Source: Pseudisothecium myosuroides (taxonomy: Eukaryota > Streptophyta > Bryopsida > Hypnales > Lembophyllaceae). From it: DNA of 64,000 nucleotides. Below, in pieces: positions 33,138 to 44,767 of this stretch. The position numbers and the translations under genes were made by a program. The DNA lies in NCBI GenBank assembly GCA_951799445.1, contig OX637290.1, positions 25,414,987-25,478,986 of the forward strand, read 5' to 3'. Under the pieces are notes generated by a model. The model made no database searches. It saw nothing but the letters and a program-made list of their open reading frames with translations, and was not told the DNA's origin. Every line of letters begins with the position of its first letter. The stretch's first letter is position 1.

Positions 33138-34492
33138 AGGTAACTACATCTAAAATCGCACAAAAAATTATCAGCAATTTTTGTATGTAGGTGAAGGACT
33201 ATGAATCAAAATGCTAGAGGTTTCATAATTTTTGGATGCATTGTAAATTAGTTACAAATTTCAAAGATACAAGGAGTAGGGTGTTAAAAGTATCATCTAG
33301 GTGATGCCAAAATCAATTTGATGCATATGAAGAAATGTCAAAGAAAAGAAGTTAACCCCTAAAGTTCCTTGACTATGTTCTCACCAAAAATGCTCCAAAA
33401 CTGCCATTTCTAGTACAAGTACCAAATTTTTGAAAAATATCATTTTTGGACACATGTAACCGTAGGATCTTGTAGTACTCTAGTTTGAAAATATGTGAAA
33501 AAAATTTCAGAAATTTCCACCATGTAGATTGCAAGATATTAGCATTTGAAGTGGCAAAAGTCCTTTTTTTGGCCCTGCGAAAAACTGGGCAGCTGCACTT
33601 CACAAGGTTAGATTATTATGAAAAAATTTCCAAAATGGTTGTGCTTCTTTGGATTCATTCTTCAAGGCAAGTTGGCTACATGCTTGAAAATTTTCAGATC
33701 ATTTGGAATTGTACAACATATAGGAAAAAAATAGTAAGTAGAAAGAAGTAGAGAATGGTTCAAAACACTAAATTGTTAAGAAGTTAATTATGGAATTGAA
33801 AAATGCCAATCCCAATGGTTGCAATGTTGTAATAAACAATCTACATCCTAAATTTTTTTTTTTTTTTTAAATAATGAAAATTGAGTGAAATAAACAACTT
33901 CCAAGTTTATTTTAGAGTAGACAATCCATAACTGCCCGCAAACTAAAAATCCTCATAACATTTGCCTCATTGATCAAAATGGAATGATTCAAAGCTTTCC
34001 GCGTATATATAAATCTAATAAACCAATTTCAAATTTTTATTTTTGAAAAAAGTGATTTTTTCTGATCTGCCCAAACTGCCTGAGTTGAGAAACAAACAAC
34101 ATATTCGGCCATCACTTTTGACTCATATTTCCAAATGTCATGAAATTTGGTGCATATGAAAGATATTCCTCGTCCCCACCTTCTATAAAAATTTCAGCCC
34201 AAAATATGCAAATCTCCAGTCACACGTACCTGCCAAAAATTTCTATGTTGCCAAAAAATGCATGTTGGTCCTTTAGGGGTTAAATCGATGGAAGTTGTAC
34301 CCAGAATGGACCACTTGTGAGGTTGCCATCTCCACAATTCTATTGACAGAGTTGCACACTACTCAAAATGGGCTTAACTCCATCTTACATTTGTCCTTGA
34401 ATGTATACCATTTTGGGTTTCCTCCCAATTCATTTTTCCTTCAAAAATAGGGGTTGATTTTGAGGAGCAGTCCATTTTAGGTGTAGTTACCT
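33138..34492. mobile_element. TA-flanked AGGTAACTACA element carrying a nested TTAA element
   Basis: The left end AGGTAACTACATCTAAAAT and the right end ATTTTAGGTGTAGTTACCT are inverted repeats with TA outside each (33136-33137, 34493-34494). The total is 1355 bp, of which 33356-34279 is a later insertion of a TTAA-family element. Without it the host element would be about 430 bp. No coding region. Confidence 0.65.
33356..34279 (-). mobile_element. TTAA-flanked CCCCTAAAG element, copy 3 (924 bp, reversed)
   Basis: TTAA at 33352-33355 and 34280-34283. Ends are CCCCTAAAG and CCTTTAGGGG. By its AAAACTGCCATTTCTAG block near the left end it is inverted relative to copy 1, and it belongs to a diverged subfamily with copy 4. 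It is nested in the element 33138-34492, giving a relative order of insertion. Confidence 0.8.
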
Positions 34493-34713
34493 TAATTCAA
34501 ATCCCAGTTCTCAAAGCAATGGGTGTAGGAATTCAAGCCTGGCTAAAACAATCTTGCGTCTCTGGAAGGAATTCAGAATGTGATAACAAAATTTATATTC
34601 CAAAAAGAAGAAGCAAAAAGAAACAAAATTGAATATCTAGGAATATAATTCCTGAATCCAAATTTTAATGATAATGACCTACCTACTAAAAGTAGTGTAC
34701 ACAAAGTGGATTA

Positions 34714-34897
34714 CAGTAGAACCTCTCTAAGTTGATCCCCTCTAAGTCAATAAAGCACTGTCAGGAAGTATTGATTGCTGGTCCCAACTTACCAATATGA
34801 ACCACATACGAACATGATGACCCTCCCTAATGTAATAACCTCTCTAACTCAATGTGTCGACCAGTCCCAACTCTATCAACTTAGAGAGGTTCTACTG
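34714..34897. mobile_element. Emigrant/pogo-like MITE, 184 bp, TA target
   Basis: Starts CAGTAGAACCTCTCTAAGTT and ends with its perfect complement, an inverted repeat of about 23 bp, with TA on each side (34712-34713, 34898-34899). CAGTA-AACCTCT ends are those of the plant Emigrant/Lemi family of Tc1/mariner (pogo) MITEs. Confidence 0.88.
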
Positions 34898-34899
34898 TA

Positions 34900-35925
34900 G
34901 TAATCTCAGTTGCAATTCTCAGCAATTGTGCCCCTTGTCAGAACTCTAGCATTATCCGTCTTGACTTGCCTCTTCTTTGCCAATGAAAACTTGCCACAGC
35001 AGCGAATCTTGCCTGCTTTGAGATTATGTAGTTGCAGAATGAAGGTTGATCAGCCATTCCCGACTTTCTTCAATTCCAAAGTTTGTTCAGATCGGGTATT
35101 CAAAAAGCCTGATCGTTACCAGGCAAGTGTTGTAATCGTTCTGTCTCCAGCTCTTGGTGTTTGCGCTTATCCTTGCAAAGGATAGTACAGAATGAGGCTC
35201 AAAGAGATTCCCTTGAGCGAAGGATCGTCTGAGGTCGCCTGCAGGACAAATCAGTTGAAACTCGGTTACCAAGGTTGTGAGGTCGGTTTCTGGTTTCTGG
35301 CTGCATTAATGTTCCCACGGTGGAATCTCCACCCGGATGTCAATGACTAAAAGCAGTCATTTTAGTAGCGAGACCAGCGAGAAAGCATAATATTTTATAG
35401 AGCTAGTACCTGCTCGAAGTTTCCACAAGACGGTCATTTGATGCGGACCAAGCTAACATTGAGATTTCGTCTCATGTTCTCTTGCAAATTTGAGGCGGGA
35501 AGCAGAAGCTATAAATATTGATGGCATTCAATACCGTTTATCAGAGACAATTTTCTCTTCCATAGCTGGCTTTAGCCCTCAATAAACATCTGCCAGTACA
35601 CAGCGCAATGTGATCGCTAAGTAGTAGGACGATCCAGAGGAAAGTGAAAGACGACAGGTAAAAAGCATCCTAATTAAGGAAGACGACTACAAGTGATGTG
35701 AGACACCGAATAGCATCTTGTAAACCTCGAAAACCATGGAGCTCAGTACTCGAGCTGGAACCATAGAGCTGCTGAACTCCATGGTTCCAGTTGTACTCAA
35801 GCCCTATGATTCCACTTGTAGTCTTAAAAGTCTACCAGTTCCAAGATTAGTCTCAGCAATTCTCAACCCTCAAAGCTACACGTCTAGGACTGCTCTTCAG
35901 AGTTTCAACAAAAAATTTACCTGAA
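34900..35925. other. Region 3' of the PPR gene with a possible plus-strand promoter
   Basis: A good TATA match (TATAAATA) is at about 35509-35516 on the plus strand. A 62-codon plus-strand frame at 35736-35924 starts in ACCATGG and runs towards the PPR gene. The frame contains a self-complementary CTGGAACCATAG...CATGGTTCCAG segment and no known motif. It may be a small gene, a non-coding transcript or chance. Confidence 0.25.
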
Positions 35926-38412
35926 TCACCAGTAATCACCGCATGAACATACGCCGTTTTTAAAATGGTGAAAGCGACTTGCGTCCCGAGCGATAATCTC
36001 CCTTCTAGCGAGCTTAGATATAAATTTGGAGGCAGAGTGGCAGTCGGCACACACACGTAAATTCTTGTATATATGGATCGGTATAGAAGGAGGTGTGCTG
36101 ATAATCCCATAGGCAATGGCCAGTTTCTCACTGTGGTAGCTAATGGCTTCTTCCTTCTGCTGCTCTCCAACATCATGTAATACATTTTCAGTACAAGGGA
36201 CATAGCCCATTCTCTTGATTTCCTTCATCAACTTCGCCAGCTCTGTATATATTTCTTTCACTTGAGGGTGTGATCTATCTTCTGTAACAAAAGTATGGAC
36301 CTTCCCATCAATCTGAATCCAAGTGCAGCCTTGCTCCTTCTTAACACCTCTGTCGTCCATCACTTTCCTCACTTTCGCAACATTCTCCCACATACCAGCT
36401 GCAGCATACATGTGCGAAAGTTGAACATACACTGCACCATCATATGGATCAATGCTTAGACTCCTTTCAGCAGCACGTTCCGCGATCTCTAAATTCCCGT
36501 GGATTCTGCAAGCACCCAACAAAGAACTCCAGATTGAAGCGGTTGCTTCCAGTGGCATACTATTGATAAACTGCTCAGCTTCGTCCAATTGTCCAGCACG
36601 GCCAAGAAGGTCCACCATGCAACCGTTAAGTTCTATGGTTGGGACAATCCCGTGGTGTTGAAGCAAGGATGCGAAGATGTGACGGCCTTCTGTCACAAAA
36701 CCTGCACGGCTGCAGGCAGTAAGCACACCGACAAACGTAACTGAATTTGGCTTGACCCTCTCCTTTAGCATTCCTTCAAAAAGCTCCAGAGCTTCTGCAG
36801 CGTATCCATGCTGTGCATATCCTCCGATCATCGCATTCCAAGTAATAACATCTCGTTTACACATAACGTCAAAAACTTGACGACCACCCTCAACGCTTCC
36901 GCACTTCGAATACATGTTGATCACGGCATTTCCTAACGGGATATGGGACACTAGACCTGCTTTTACCGTTTGAGAGTGAATCTCCTTACCCAAGTCCAAC
37001 GCTCCTGGATTCACACATACATTCAAGGTATTGATGTACGTGACTCTGTCTGGCTCCACACCCTCGAGTTTCATTTGCTGAAAAATTTCAAGGGCCTCGT
37101 TACCACATCCATTTTCAGCGTAACCCCCAATCATCGAACTCCACGACACAACGTCTCGTCTCACCATTTGGTCGAAGACTTGACGTGCGTCCCTGATGGC
37201 TCCACACTTGGCATACATGTGAATGAGAGCTGTGCTCACAAGCAGATCAGTCCCAAACCCAGCTTTCTCCACTTGGGAATGAGCCTCTCTCCCATACTTC
37301 ACATTTGCGGAGCTTGCACATGCGTTCAGGATATGCATGAACGTGACTTTGTCTGGCTGAATACCTTCTTCTTGCATCATGGCAAACATAGCGAAAGCAT
37401 CCGCAATGTGACCACTCCCAGCATACCCTTCAATCATGACTGTCCAAGAGACAACATCTCGTACCACCAGCTTGTCAAAAACCTCACGCGCATCCTGAAT
37501 GCTCCCACAATTCGTGTACATGCGGATGACAGCAGTCGCAACGCGAATATCATGCAAAACTCCAGCTTTGATACATTGAGCATGAACTGCCTTCCCCCAT
37601 GCTAACCCTTTGGGGCCGGAGCAAGCCTCTAAAATACTCAAGTAGGAAATCCGGTTCGGTTTCATACCTTCTTGTTGCATGCCATGAAAAAACTCAAAAG
37701 CTTTCTCCCCATCACCACTCTTGGCATACCCTCCGATTATTACATTGAACGCACTCACATCTCGTTGACGCAACTCCTCAAAAACTTGCCGTGCATCCTC
37801 CATGCTCTCACCCTTGACATACATGTTCACAAGGGCAGTCCCCACACGAAAATCGGACACGAAGCCAGCGTTTCTGGCGCGATCATGAACCTCTTTACCC
37901 CATTGCAAAGCTGCTGGGCTGGAACAAGCATCCAGAACAGTCAAATATGTGATGGTGTTCGGATCCAGACGCTCCTCCATCATTTGGCGGAACAGCGCAA
38001 AGGCTTCCTTCACATGGCCGAGATGAGCATAGCCTGCGATTATGGCATTCCAGGAAACCACAGTCTTGTCCACAATGCTGTCAAACACCTGGCGCGCGTC
38101 CTCCACACTCCCGCAATGAGCGTACAGTTTCACCAAAGTGTTGAGCTCATAAATGTTCAACGGACGCCCACTTCGAACAATGTGATCACGAACCTGCTTG
38201 CCTAGGGACACATTTCGGAGCTCCATACATCGCTGGAAAAGCTTCACGTAAGTCCGGGAATCAAGACTCTGCTCACGCAGACTGTGCAACACATCGTCTG
38301 CTCCATCGCCGAGAATAGCGGTGCTCGAATTCCTTACAGTTGGGAAGAGCAGTTTGATCGCCTCATTCACTCGCACTGCGCTGTTGGTAGCAGCACGCAG
38401 TGACGGTCGCAT
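35926..38412 (-). CDS. DYW-class pentatricopeptide-repeat RNA-editing factor, single exon
   Basis: 828-residue PLS-class PPR protein of the kind that binds one organelle RNA site and edits C to U. PPR units recur through residues of about 100-600, with landmarks VVSWNAIIAGYAHLG, DVVSWSSMIGGYAENG and DVITWNAMIGGYAQHG, most about 100 residues apart as in PLS triplets. E and E+ regions follow (SIWSSLLGACRIHGN, GCTWIQIDGKVHTF). The DYW cytidine deaminase domain is complete: HSE (His760, Glu762), CADCH (Cys788, Cys791), a terminal FHHF and a CSCGDYW end. No intron. The start is the first ATG of the frame; the N-terminus is basic and Ser/Ala-containing, fitting mitochondria or plastid import. The exact target cannot be inferred by eye. 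Confidence 0.95.
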   Translation of the reverse strand: MRPSLRAATNSAVRVNEAIKLLFPTVRNSSTAILGDGADDVLHSLREQSLDSRTYVKLFQRCMELRNVSLGKQVRDHIVRSGRPLNIYELNTLVKLYAHCGSVEDARQVFDSIVDKTVVSWNAIIAGYAHLGHVKEAFALFRQMMEERLDPNTITYLTVLDACSSPAALQWGKEVHDRARNAGFVSDFRVGTALVNMYVKGESMEDARQVFEELRQRDVSAFNVIIGGYAKSGDGEKAFEFFHGMQQEGMKPNRISYLSILEACSGPKGLAWGKAVHAQCIKAGVLHDIRVATAVIRMYTNCGSIQDAREVFDKLVVRDVVSWTVMIEGYAGSGHIADAFAMFAMMQEEGIQPDKVTFMHILNACASSANVKYGREAHSQVEKAGFGTDLLVSTALIHMYAKCGAIRDARQVFDQMVRRDVVSWSSMIGGYAENGCGNEALEIFQQMKLEGVEPDRVTYINTLNVCVNPGALDLGKEIHSQTVKAGLVSHIPLGNAVINMYSKCGSVEGGRQVFDVMCKRDVITWNAMIGGYAQHGYAAEALELFEGMLKERVKPNSVTFVGVLTACSRAGFVTEGRHIFASLLQHHGIVPTIELNGCMVDLLGRAGQLDEAEQFINSMPLEATASIWSSLLGACRIHGNLEIAERAAERSLSIDPYDGAVYVQLSHMYAAAGMWENVAKVRKVMDDRGVKKEQGCTWIQIDGKVHTFVTEDRSHPQVKEIYTELAKLMKEIKRMGYVPCTENVLHDVGEQQKEEAISYHSEKLAIAYGIISTPPSIPIHIYKNLRVCADCHSASKFISKLARREIIARDASRFHHFKNGVCSCGDYW

Positions 38413-40721
38413 TGTACTTCAGGAATTCTCTAATCCACCAAAGAATCTCCGTAATCGGTACCTAGCGTTCCTTTCAAGAATCCACAAGACTCCCAGTGCG
38501 GGCTCATGCAACCTAAATCATTCACGGCGTTAAAGATTGACGGAGCTGCGGGGCTTCCTTCATAAATCTAGGAGCGCGTTTCAAGTGTTGCCTGCGATGA
38601 ATCAAATCCATCAAATTCAAGAGCACGCTGTTGGGAGCCTACGTCTGCGATCGAGACTCTAGGATTTCACATGAAGAAGTCGCTCGAATAGGAACCCTTT
38701 CGCCCGGAATGGGTATCTGAAACCTACAGGAGCAAGCTTTCTATCACGTACTAGGACTCAATCAAGCAGCAATCCTGTTGAAGTTCCTCAGGCTCGACGA
38801 TTGCCCTTGCTCTGGTCCAATGACCTCCCCTTCAATGTTCATCGCCTTGGTAAGAGACTACCCAAAATTGTCTTCTGTAGTGAAGAAGCTGGAGCAGACC
38901 CAACCAATTGTCTCATCCGGCATCCCCTTGGGTGCATCAAACCCTAATTTATGAAAGAGCCATTCACCACAGCGTCCTTGCGTTTTCACTGCAGCGTAAC
39001 TGCGTTGTTGCGCTTCTAGAATAACAATCCACAAAGCAAAGTCGATGCGGTAGTAGTACTCCCCATAAAAATGAACTCTAAACCCCATTAGGCTGGAACA
39101 TTTGATAGTTTGCCTACGAGACGGCCAAGGGGCATGTATCTTCTACATTTTAAGCACCTGTTCTTCGCCGTATCCTGAGAAAGTCTTAATTCATGATCTA
39201 TATTGCCCAGGATTTGATTTATTTCATGATCAAGTTGCCTTCGACGTATCAAAATCAAAATTGATCAAAATCAAAACTACTCCGTTATGAACCTACTACT
39301 GCGGCCAAGGTTTTAGGGTTTCACCGGAAAGGATGAAGACCCTGCACTCGAGGCTCATCCAGACCACTGATGGATATATCTCGCGAAGAGAAGTCTGCTC
39401 TGAGAACAGAACAAGTAAAGAAACATGAGACTTCAGTGTTGAAAGACGGAAACCGCACGAACAACATCAGCCTGTTGTCTCAACTTCTCAATGTTTATGA
39501 AGAGAAGCAAAAACTCTTTTCGACGTATGGACATGTCCACTCTTGCTTACAAAAGCTCAACCTTAAACAGAAATGAAAGCAACCCATCCCAAGAATAGCA
39601 GATGATTGTAAATCTCAGATTCGTGCCAATCTCTACACCGAAGGAGTTTCAGCTATGCACGCATTTACAATACATGACATACCTAACGTGCAATGCCTTG
39701 ACCATCAGCGAGAAACTCCTGCTTCCTTCCGTCCATCCCTTCGCCACTTTCGCTTTTTTCTCCGGATCCATTAGTTTCCCCTCTGATTTCTTTCTGGCCA
39801 TCTTGATCGCCAGACCTCGCTCTTCTCCACGAAACCCTCTACCCCTCTCTACCCCTGCATTCTGCACATTCTGGCTGAACAAGCCCCCTCACGACTGTAT
39901 GAGAGCGCTCTCGGTTTCAAAGACTCATCTTCATGAGACTTCCGCCTGCTCCGACTTGGATGTAACGATGTTTCCTAACCTGGTTTAGGGTTTGGTAAGA
40001 TGGTTTGTATAAATAAAGCAGAAACCTATCTTGTCGACTTCTTACTGATGCATTAAACGAGCCAGTCAGGAAGCAAACGTTGCGAGCGGAGATTATCGTA
40101 ATCCATTTTGATTGCACTACTGTACATTGTTCACACCTGTCTTGAGGTTGCCGAAAATAAACATTGGATACTTCAGAGAATAAGCATCTGCTCCAACGTT
40201 TTGAGATTGGATAGCACATATCTATAAGTGATTGTAGTGAAAGTAAACATTGTTACCAGACTCGCAAGAGGGAGGCGAACTGTGCTTATAGATATTGATG
40301 AGACTCACGATTTCTAACGACATAAAAGAGTCGGTCAGGGGACATTTCGAGAAGCACATTTTGAAGTTATTTGTGTTCAGAATTCTCCAGCATTTGACAC
40401 CAAAAATCTACCTCAAATGTTTGCGACAAACATCTAATATACATTAGCACAGCTTTACAGAGAAACCATGGAGTACTCCACTTCCAAGAATATTACCCAA
40501 GTTGCGATGCAAAAACTGGTATCATACTACCAAGGTTTTTTAGGAACTCGAATGGACTGAAATCGTTCCTATTTCTGTATTCTCAAATCCAATATGCTAG
40601 TTATATCATCATTCTTCAAAATTTGCACTCTTCAACATAAACAATATACAAATTTCTCGAGTGCACTGTATACTACACTTAGCACCAAAATTCTTCAAAT
40701 TTGCTGCTCCAAGTTGAAGAT
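38413..40721. other. Region upstream of the PPR gene, weak gene signals only
   Basis: The first part is the PPR promoter. A strong splice-donor-like CTTGGTAAGAG occurs at about 38847. A minus-strand frame around 39649-39804 starts MARKKSEGKLMDPEKKAKV and could be a first exon ending near a GTTAGGTATGTC donor. No continuation with known motifs was found, so no gene is called. Confidence 0.25.
39370..39576 (+). CDS. Possible small hypothetical protein, 68 residues
   Basis: Open frame starting MDISREEKSALRTEQVKKHE and ending KLNLKQK, polar and probably helical (heptad-like LLSQLLNVYEEKQKLF). I do not recognise a family. There is no other support: no clear TATA box or splice partner. It is listed because its composition is more protein-like than the frames around it. 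Confidence 0.25.
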   Translation: MDISREEKSALRTEQVKKHETSVLKDGNRTNNISLLSQLLNVYEEKQKLFSTYGHVHSCLQKLNLKQK

Positions 40722-41864
40722 CTAGTCACGGCTAAAAAAGTGAAAATGTCTCCTCCCCCTTTTCGGTTCCGCGTCACCATCCTCCGCGTCTTTCTTTTCG
40801 TGGCGCTCATGCAATCCATATCCAACTGCACCAGCTGCCGCTGCCTCAAGTTCGTGCTTCTGATGCTTTTCCTGCTCAAGCTCTTTCTTAAGTCGCCCCA
40901 CCTCATCCTACAGACCAATTCACAGACATGTATCAGCACCTCGTTAATGCAGTCAGCAATCATAAAACTTCAACTCTCTGTCATGGATAAACGGAATATA
41001 CTCCGGTGTTTAATTCCGCAACAATTCTAACATAGAGCTTAAGAACAATCTTCAGAAACAGGATTTAAACAACGCAATCGAACAAATGTGAGGACTGAAA
41101 CCTTCCGTTCCCCGAAACTAAGAGACATAACCTAATTGAAAAATGAGACAAAAAGAGAATCTGAAAGAGAATTTGAAGTGTAACTTACTTCCTCGTACAT
41201 TCCTGCCCCATAGCCTGGAGCGCCGCCATAGCCAGCAACGTCAGGCCTCCCATAGCCAGCAACCTCGGGCCTCCCAAAGCCAGCACCTCCCGGTCTCCCA
41301 AAGCCAGCACCTTCCGGTCTCCCAAAGCCAGCGCCAAAGTCAGTAGGATGATGGCGTGAAATCTTGCCTGCGTCTCGTAATCCCGTTCCCAGGTCTGAAG
41401 GCAGAGCGTCAACATACTCAACAGGTGGCTGCATAAAACTTTGCGGTTGTCGAGGATATCCTTGATCATACATACTTGGACCATATCCTTCCCTCATAAG
41501 TCCATCCCTCATAAGTCCTTCCCTCATAAGTCCTTCCCTTCCATATCCGTATCCCCCAGGCCTGCAACATCAATAACAGCTTCTCAGCGACCAGTTTCAA
41601 TAGAACGGAAGCATGAACAAGAGCACACAGATGATCAACATGATGATGATGAGCGAGCACGTACCGTTCAGCGCCATAATATTCTGATGCACCGCCACCG
41701 TAAGCTCCACCAAGAGGCCCTTCACGTTCGTATTCATAGCTGGGAACACCATATCCCTGCGGGCCATAACCTCCACCAGATCGGTAACCACTTGGTCCAC
41801 CCTCTCCCAATTCTGCACCTATGGGGTACCCACCTACGCGATCACTAGGCCTGTAGTACGCCAT
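40722..41864 (-). CDS. Gly/Tyr-rich protein with C-terminal coiled segment, 3 exons
   Basis: Exons 41665-41864, 41189-41561 and 40722-40907 join in phase to 252 residues. The N-terminal two thirds are low-complexity: YRSGGGYGPQGYG, four REGLM-like repeats (GLMREGLMRDGLMREG) and five tandem units of the type GAGFGRPEGAGFGRP/VAGYGRPDVAGYG. The last exon gives a charged helix DEVGRLKKELEQEKHQKHEL, an Ala/Gly patch AAAAGAVGYGLHE, and a basic end. This layout (disordered Gly-rich part, then DEV-x-LKKEL helix, then AAA-G-YG-HE) resembles plant glycine-rich proteins of unknown function. No catalytic motif. The upstream 0.5 kb contains degenerate repeats. Confidence 0.8.
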
Positions 41865-41879
41865 CTTTGAATGCTCTGA

Positions 41880-42400
41880 ACTTCTTTAGCAAAGAGAAAA
41901 CTCGCACAATGGGAGCTAAGATGTATCACTCCAAATTAAGCCAAAACTGGGGCAATTCCAGCTTCGATGTGATTGAAGAGACGGTCAAGTTTGAAAGTCT
42001 AGCAAAGATCGGAAAAAACACTCCAAATGAAGCGAACACTCGCGCAATTGGAGCTAAACTAAATCACTCTCAATCTAGCAAAGATCGATAAAATACTCCA
42101 AACCAAACATTAACTCGCAGCCACACTAAATCACTCTCAATCTAGTGAAAACTGAGGCAATTCGAGCTTCGATTTGTCTGAAATGACAGTGTAGTTGCAA
42201 TATCTAGCAAAGATCGATAAATCACTCCAAACCAAACAGAAACCCGCACAATTGGAGTCAAAATGATGTATATTTATATCCCTCCAAATCAAGAGAAAAT
42301 CTGAACCATTCGAGCTATAAGACAAAAGCACTCCAAATCAAGCGACAACTGAACTGGGACAACTTGAGCTTCGATAGGCCTCAAGAGACGGTCGAGTTCG
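41880..42400. repeat. Degenerate repeats upstream of the Gly/Tyr-rich gene
   Basis: Phrases such as TCTAGCAAAGATCGATAAA, CTCCAAA(C/T)CAA(A/G)C and AATTGGAGCTAAACTAAATC recur four to six times with spacing of about 70-110 bp. The block starts within 20 bp of the gene's ATG and covers its presumed promoter. Confidence 0.6.
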
Positions 42401-43229
42401 AATAATGCTATAAATTGTTGTTTACTATATATGCCATGTTGCACTGAGTGAATGGGCCACGTTGCGGATGCTGACGGGCGGCCCAGTTTGTTTGGCAATT
42501 GCAGAAATATCCCATGAAGATGCCTGCTGGCTGCTCTGGTGACACTTCACCATCTGGCCATCGGAAAATGAAGCTGCGCAGGGTGCTACGCGTGGGCCAA
42601 GCAAGTCGAGCTGATCCGCTCACAGTACAGCCAAGCTGCAGGCCACTCAAGCTGCAGGCCAGAAGTCCAGAAGTAAGTTAACTTACTGCAGAAATGAAAA
42701 ATCTACTGCAATCGGACGTTCTGAATGCAGAAACCCGTGATTTCTGGGTCGATTTCTGAATCGATTTCTGAGTCGATTTCTGGGTTGATTTGGGATGGTA
42801 CACGCAGGCGTCATCGCCGCTATCTTAGCGTCCGGATTGAGGAGACGTCGCCATGTTGCAGACAACGTGTCTGCTTCCTAGTTCTAAGTAAAGCCGGACC
42901 GGACTCTGAAAGCGTTCTCCAAGGACATCTCCTGCCGCCCTCTTGGTTTGTGCCTGCCAGATGGTTTTCCAAGGGGAGAATGGGAAGAGGGAGGGATCCA
43001 GTGGCAAGGCAGGGTTAGAAAACCTCTTGTGGTCCAAAGCAAGAGCACCGGCAAAGGACTTCTTTAGCAACAGCTGGCGCAAGACTTGGAGCCACCATAG
43101 CAAGGGGAGGTTGCTAGAGGGCGACGCATCCTTCACAAGCTGCCGTACCACGATAGGGAGCTTTTTGCAAAGCCTTCTTTCGCAAGCGGTTTCCTATAAA
43201 ATCTTATTTTTTTTTAATCTAAATTATGA
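42401..43229. other. Intergenic, no supported gene
   Basis: Moderately GC-rich with several short open frames on both strands but no recognisable motif. A 14-bp tandem repeat (TCGATTTCTGAATC type, about four units) is at about 42737-42792. Confidence 0.35.
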
Positions 43230-44100
43230 AAAAATGTATAAGTGTCCCGTGATCAAAGAAACTTGCACGTAGATGTCTTACAGTATAGAAAATATGTACA
43301 AATTTTAAGAAGATTTAATCCCTCTACTAGAGAATTGTAGAAGATTTAGTCACAATGTACTAAATCTTCTACAACACTTACCTCTTGATTCACAAAATTG
43401 TCCAAGAAATCTCAAAAGTTGCAATAAATCCTAAATAGACATCTTAATATATGGAATTGGGCACATCAATTTTGATTGTGATTTATTTTTGGATTGGAAG
43501 TTAAAACAACTAAAGAATTGTAAAAAAATCTAAAAGTATCCCATGATCATACAAACTTGCACCTAGGTGTCTTATATAGTATAGAAACACATACAAATTC
43601 TAAATTTTTTTAAACCCTCCACTCAAGAGTTATAGGAGATTGAGTACATTGTGACTAATGTGATTAATGCAACTAATGCCAAAGGGGGCATTAGTCACAA
43701 CTAAGCAAATATTCCATAGTACTTACCTCAGTTTCAATTTTTTTTTTCTAAAAATTTCCCCAAAGTAGTAATAAATCCTAAACAAGCATATTAACATATG
43801 GAATTGGACATGTCAACGCCAATTTTTATTTATTTTTGAATTGGGAGTTAAAACAATCTAAAAATTGTGAAAATATTCTAAAAAAGTGTAATTTAGTGTC
43901 CAATGCTCCTACACACTTGCACCTAGGTGTCTTATATAGTGTAGAAAACATATAAAAATTCTAAAAAAATTGACCCTCTTCATTTACAAGTTGTGAAAAA
44001 TTTAGTACACTCTAACGAATGTAACTAATGTAGGATATTGTCCTCTTTTACAACACTTACTTTTTAGTTCAATTACCTCTTCATTCACAAATGTGACTAC
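43230..44100. repeat. Three diverged tandem units of about 300-350 bp
   Basis: Each unit contains ACTTGCACCTAGGTGTCTTA (or GCACGTAGATGTCTTA), then TATAGTRTAGAAAACATA and later TTTAGTACA. They occur at about 43261, 43554 and 43915. AT-rich, no coding. Confidence 0.6.
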
Positions 44101-44767
44101 AACTTCCACATTCGCATTGGAGTAACCACGTTACCACGTGACCATTGACTTATTAGAAAACAGAATCTAATGACAACAAGGGATAATCTAAAAAAGAGGG
44201 GAGGAACTTGTACAAAAAGCTTTAATGTTCAATGTGCAAATAGACAAAATAATAAACATCTCATTTTGGGCTACTTATGTGTATAGCTAGGATTTTTTTC
44301 CAAAAAAGAGCTATTGTTGCACCATACTTTAAACCCTAAATTGTGAAACAAGTCTACTTTCTAGCAAATTTTGTAAGATTTTGGGACCCTAAACCACTGC
44401 ATTTGTAAGTGCATAAATCAAGCTTAGCCAATATAAGTAATACTATTTGTGAATTTTTTAGTTTTTTAGTTTTTTCCTCCTTTTGTACATGTATGGTTCA
44501 TTTTTATGAATTATTTAAAATATGATGTTTCTATATGTGCCATTTGTATAGGTTGTATTCAACAGTAATTAGAGTACATGTGTTGTATTGATCAACCCTA
44601 AAACTGCATAGGAAAATTGGCAATAAGTAGAAATAGAAAAAAATAGGGACATATTTATTGTGAAATAATAGCTAAATTGCCCCTATAATAAATAAAAATT
44701 CGACACATGTATACATAGATTACAAGGTATAGTGAAGTACCCGGGCTTTCACTTCTACATGTGCAAC
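44101..44767. other. AT-rich spacer, nothing recognised
   Basis: Left flank of the CACTA element. No gene or repeat boundary found. Confidence 0.3.

Noticed and set aside
36970..38205. Plus-strand frames of 211 and 177 codons
   Set aside because: Shadows of the DYW PPR gene on the opposite strand.
39602..39988. 128-codon plus-strand frame
   Set aside because: Composition (Phe/Ser/Leu/Pro-rich without motif) and an overlapping minus-strand MARKKSEG frame make it doubtful; neither could be tied to a family.
42725..43272. Overlapping plus- and minus-strand frames of about 100 codons
   Set aside because: No recognisable domain, no splice partners; partly over a 14-bp tandem repeat.
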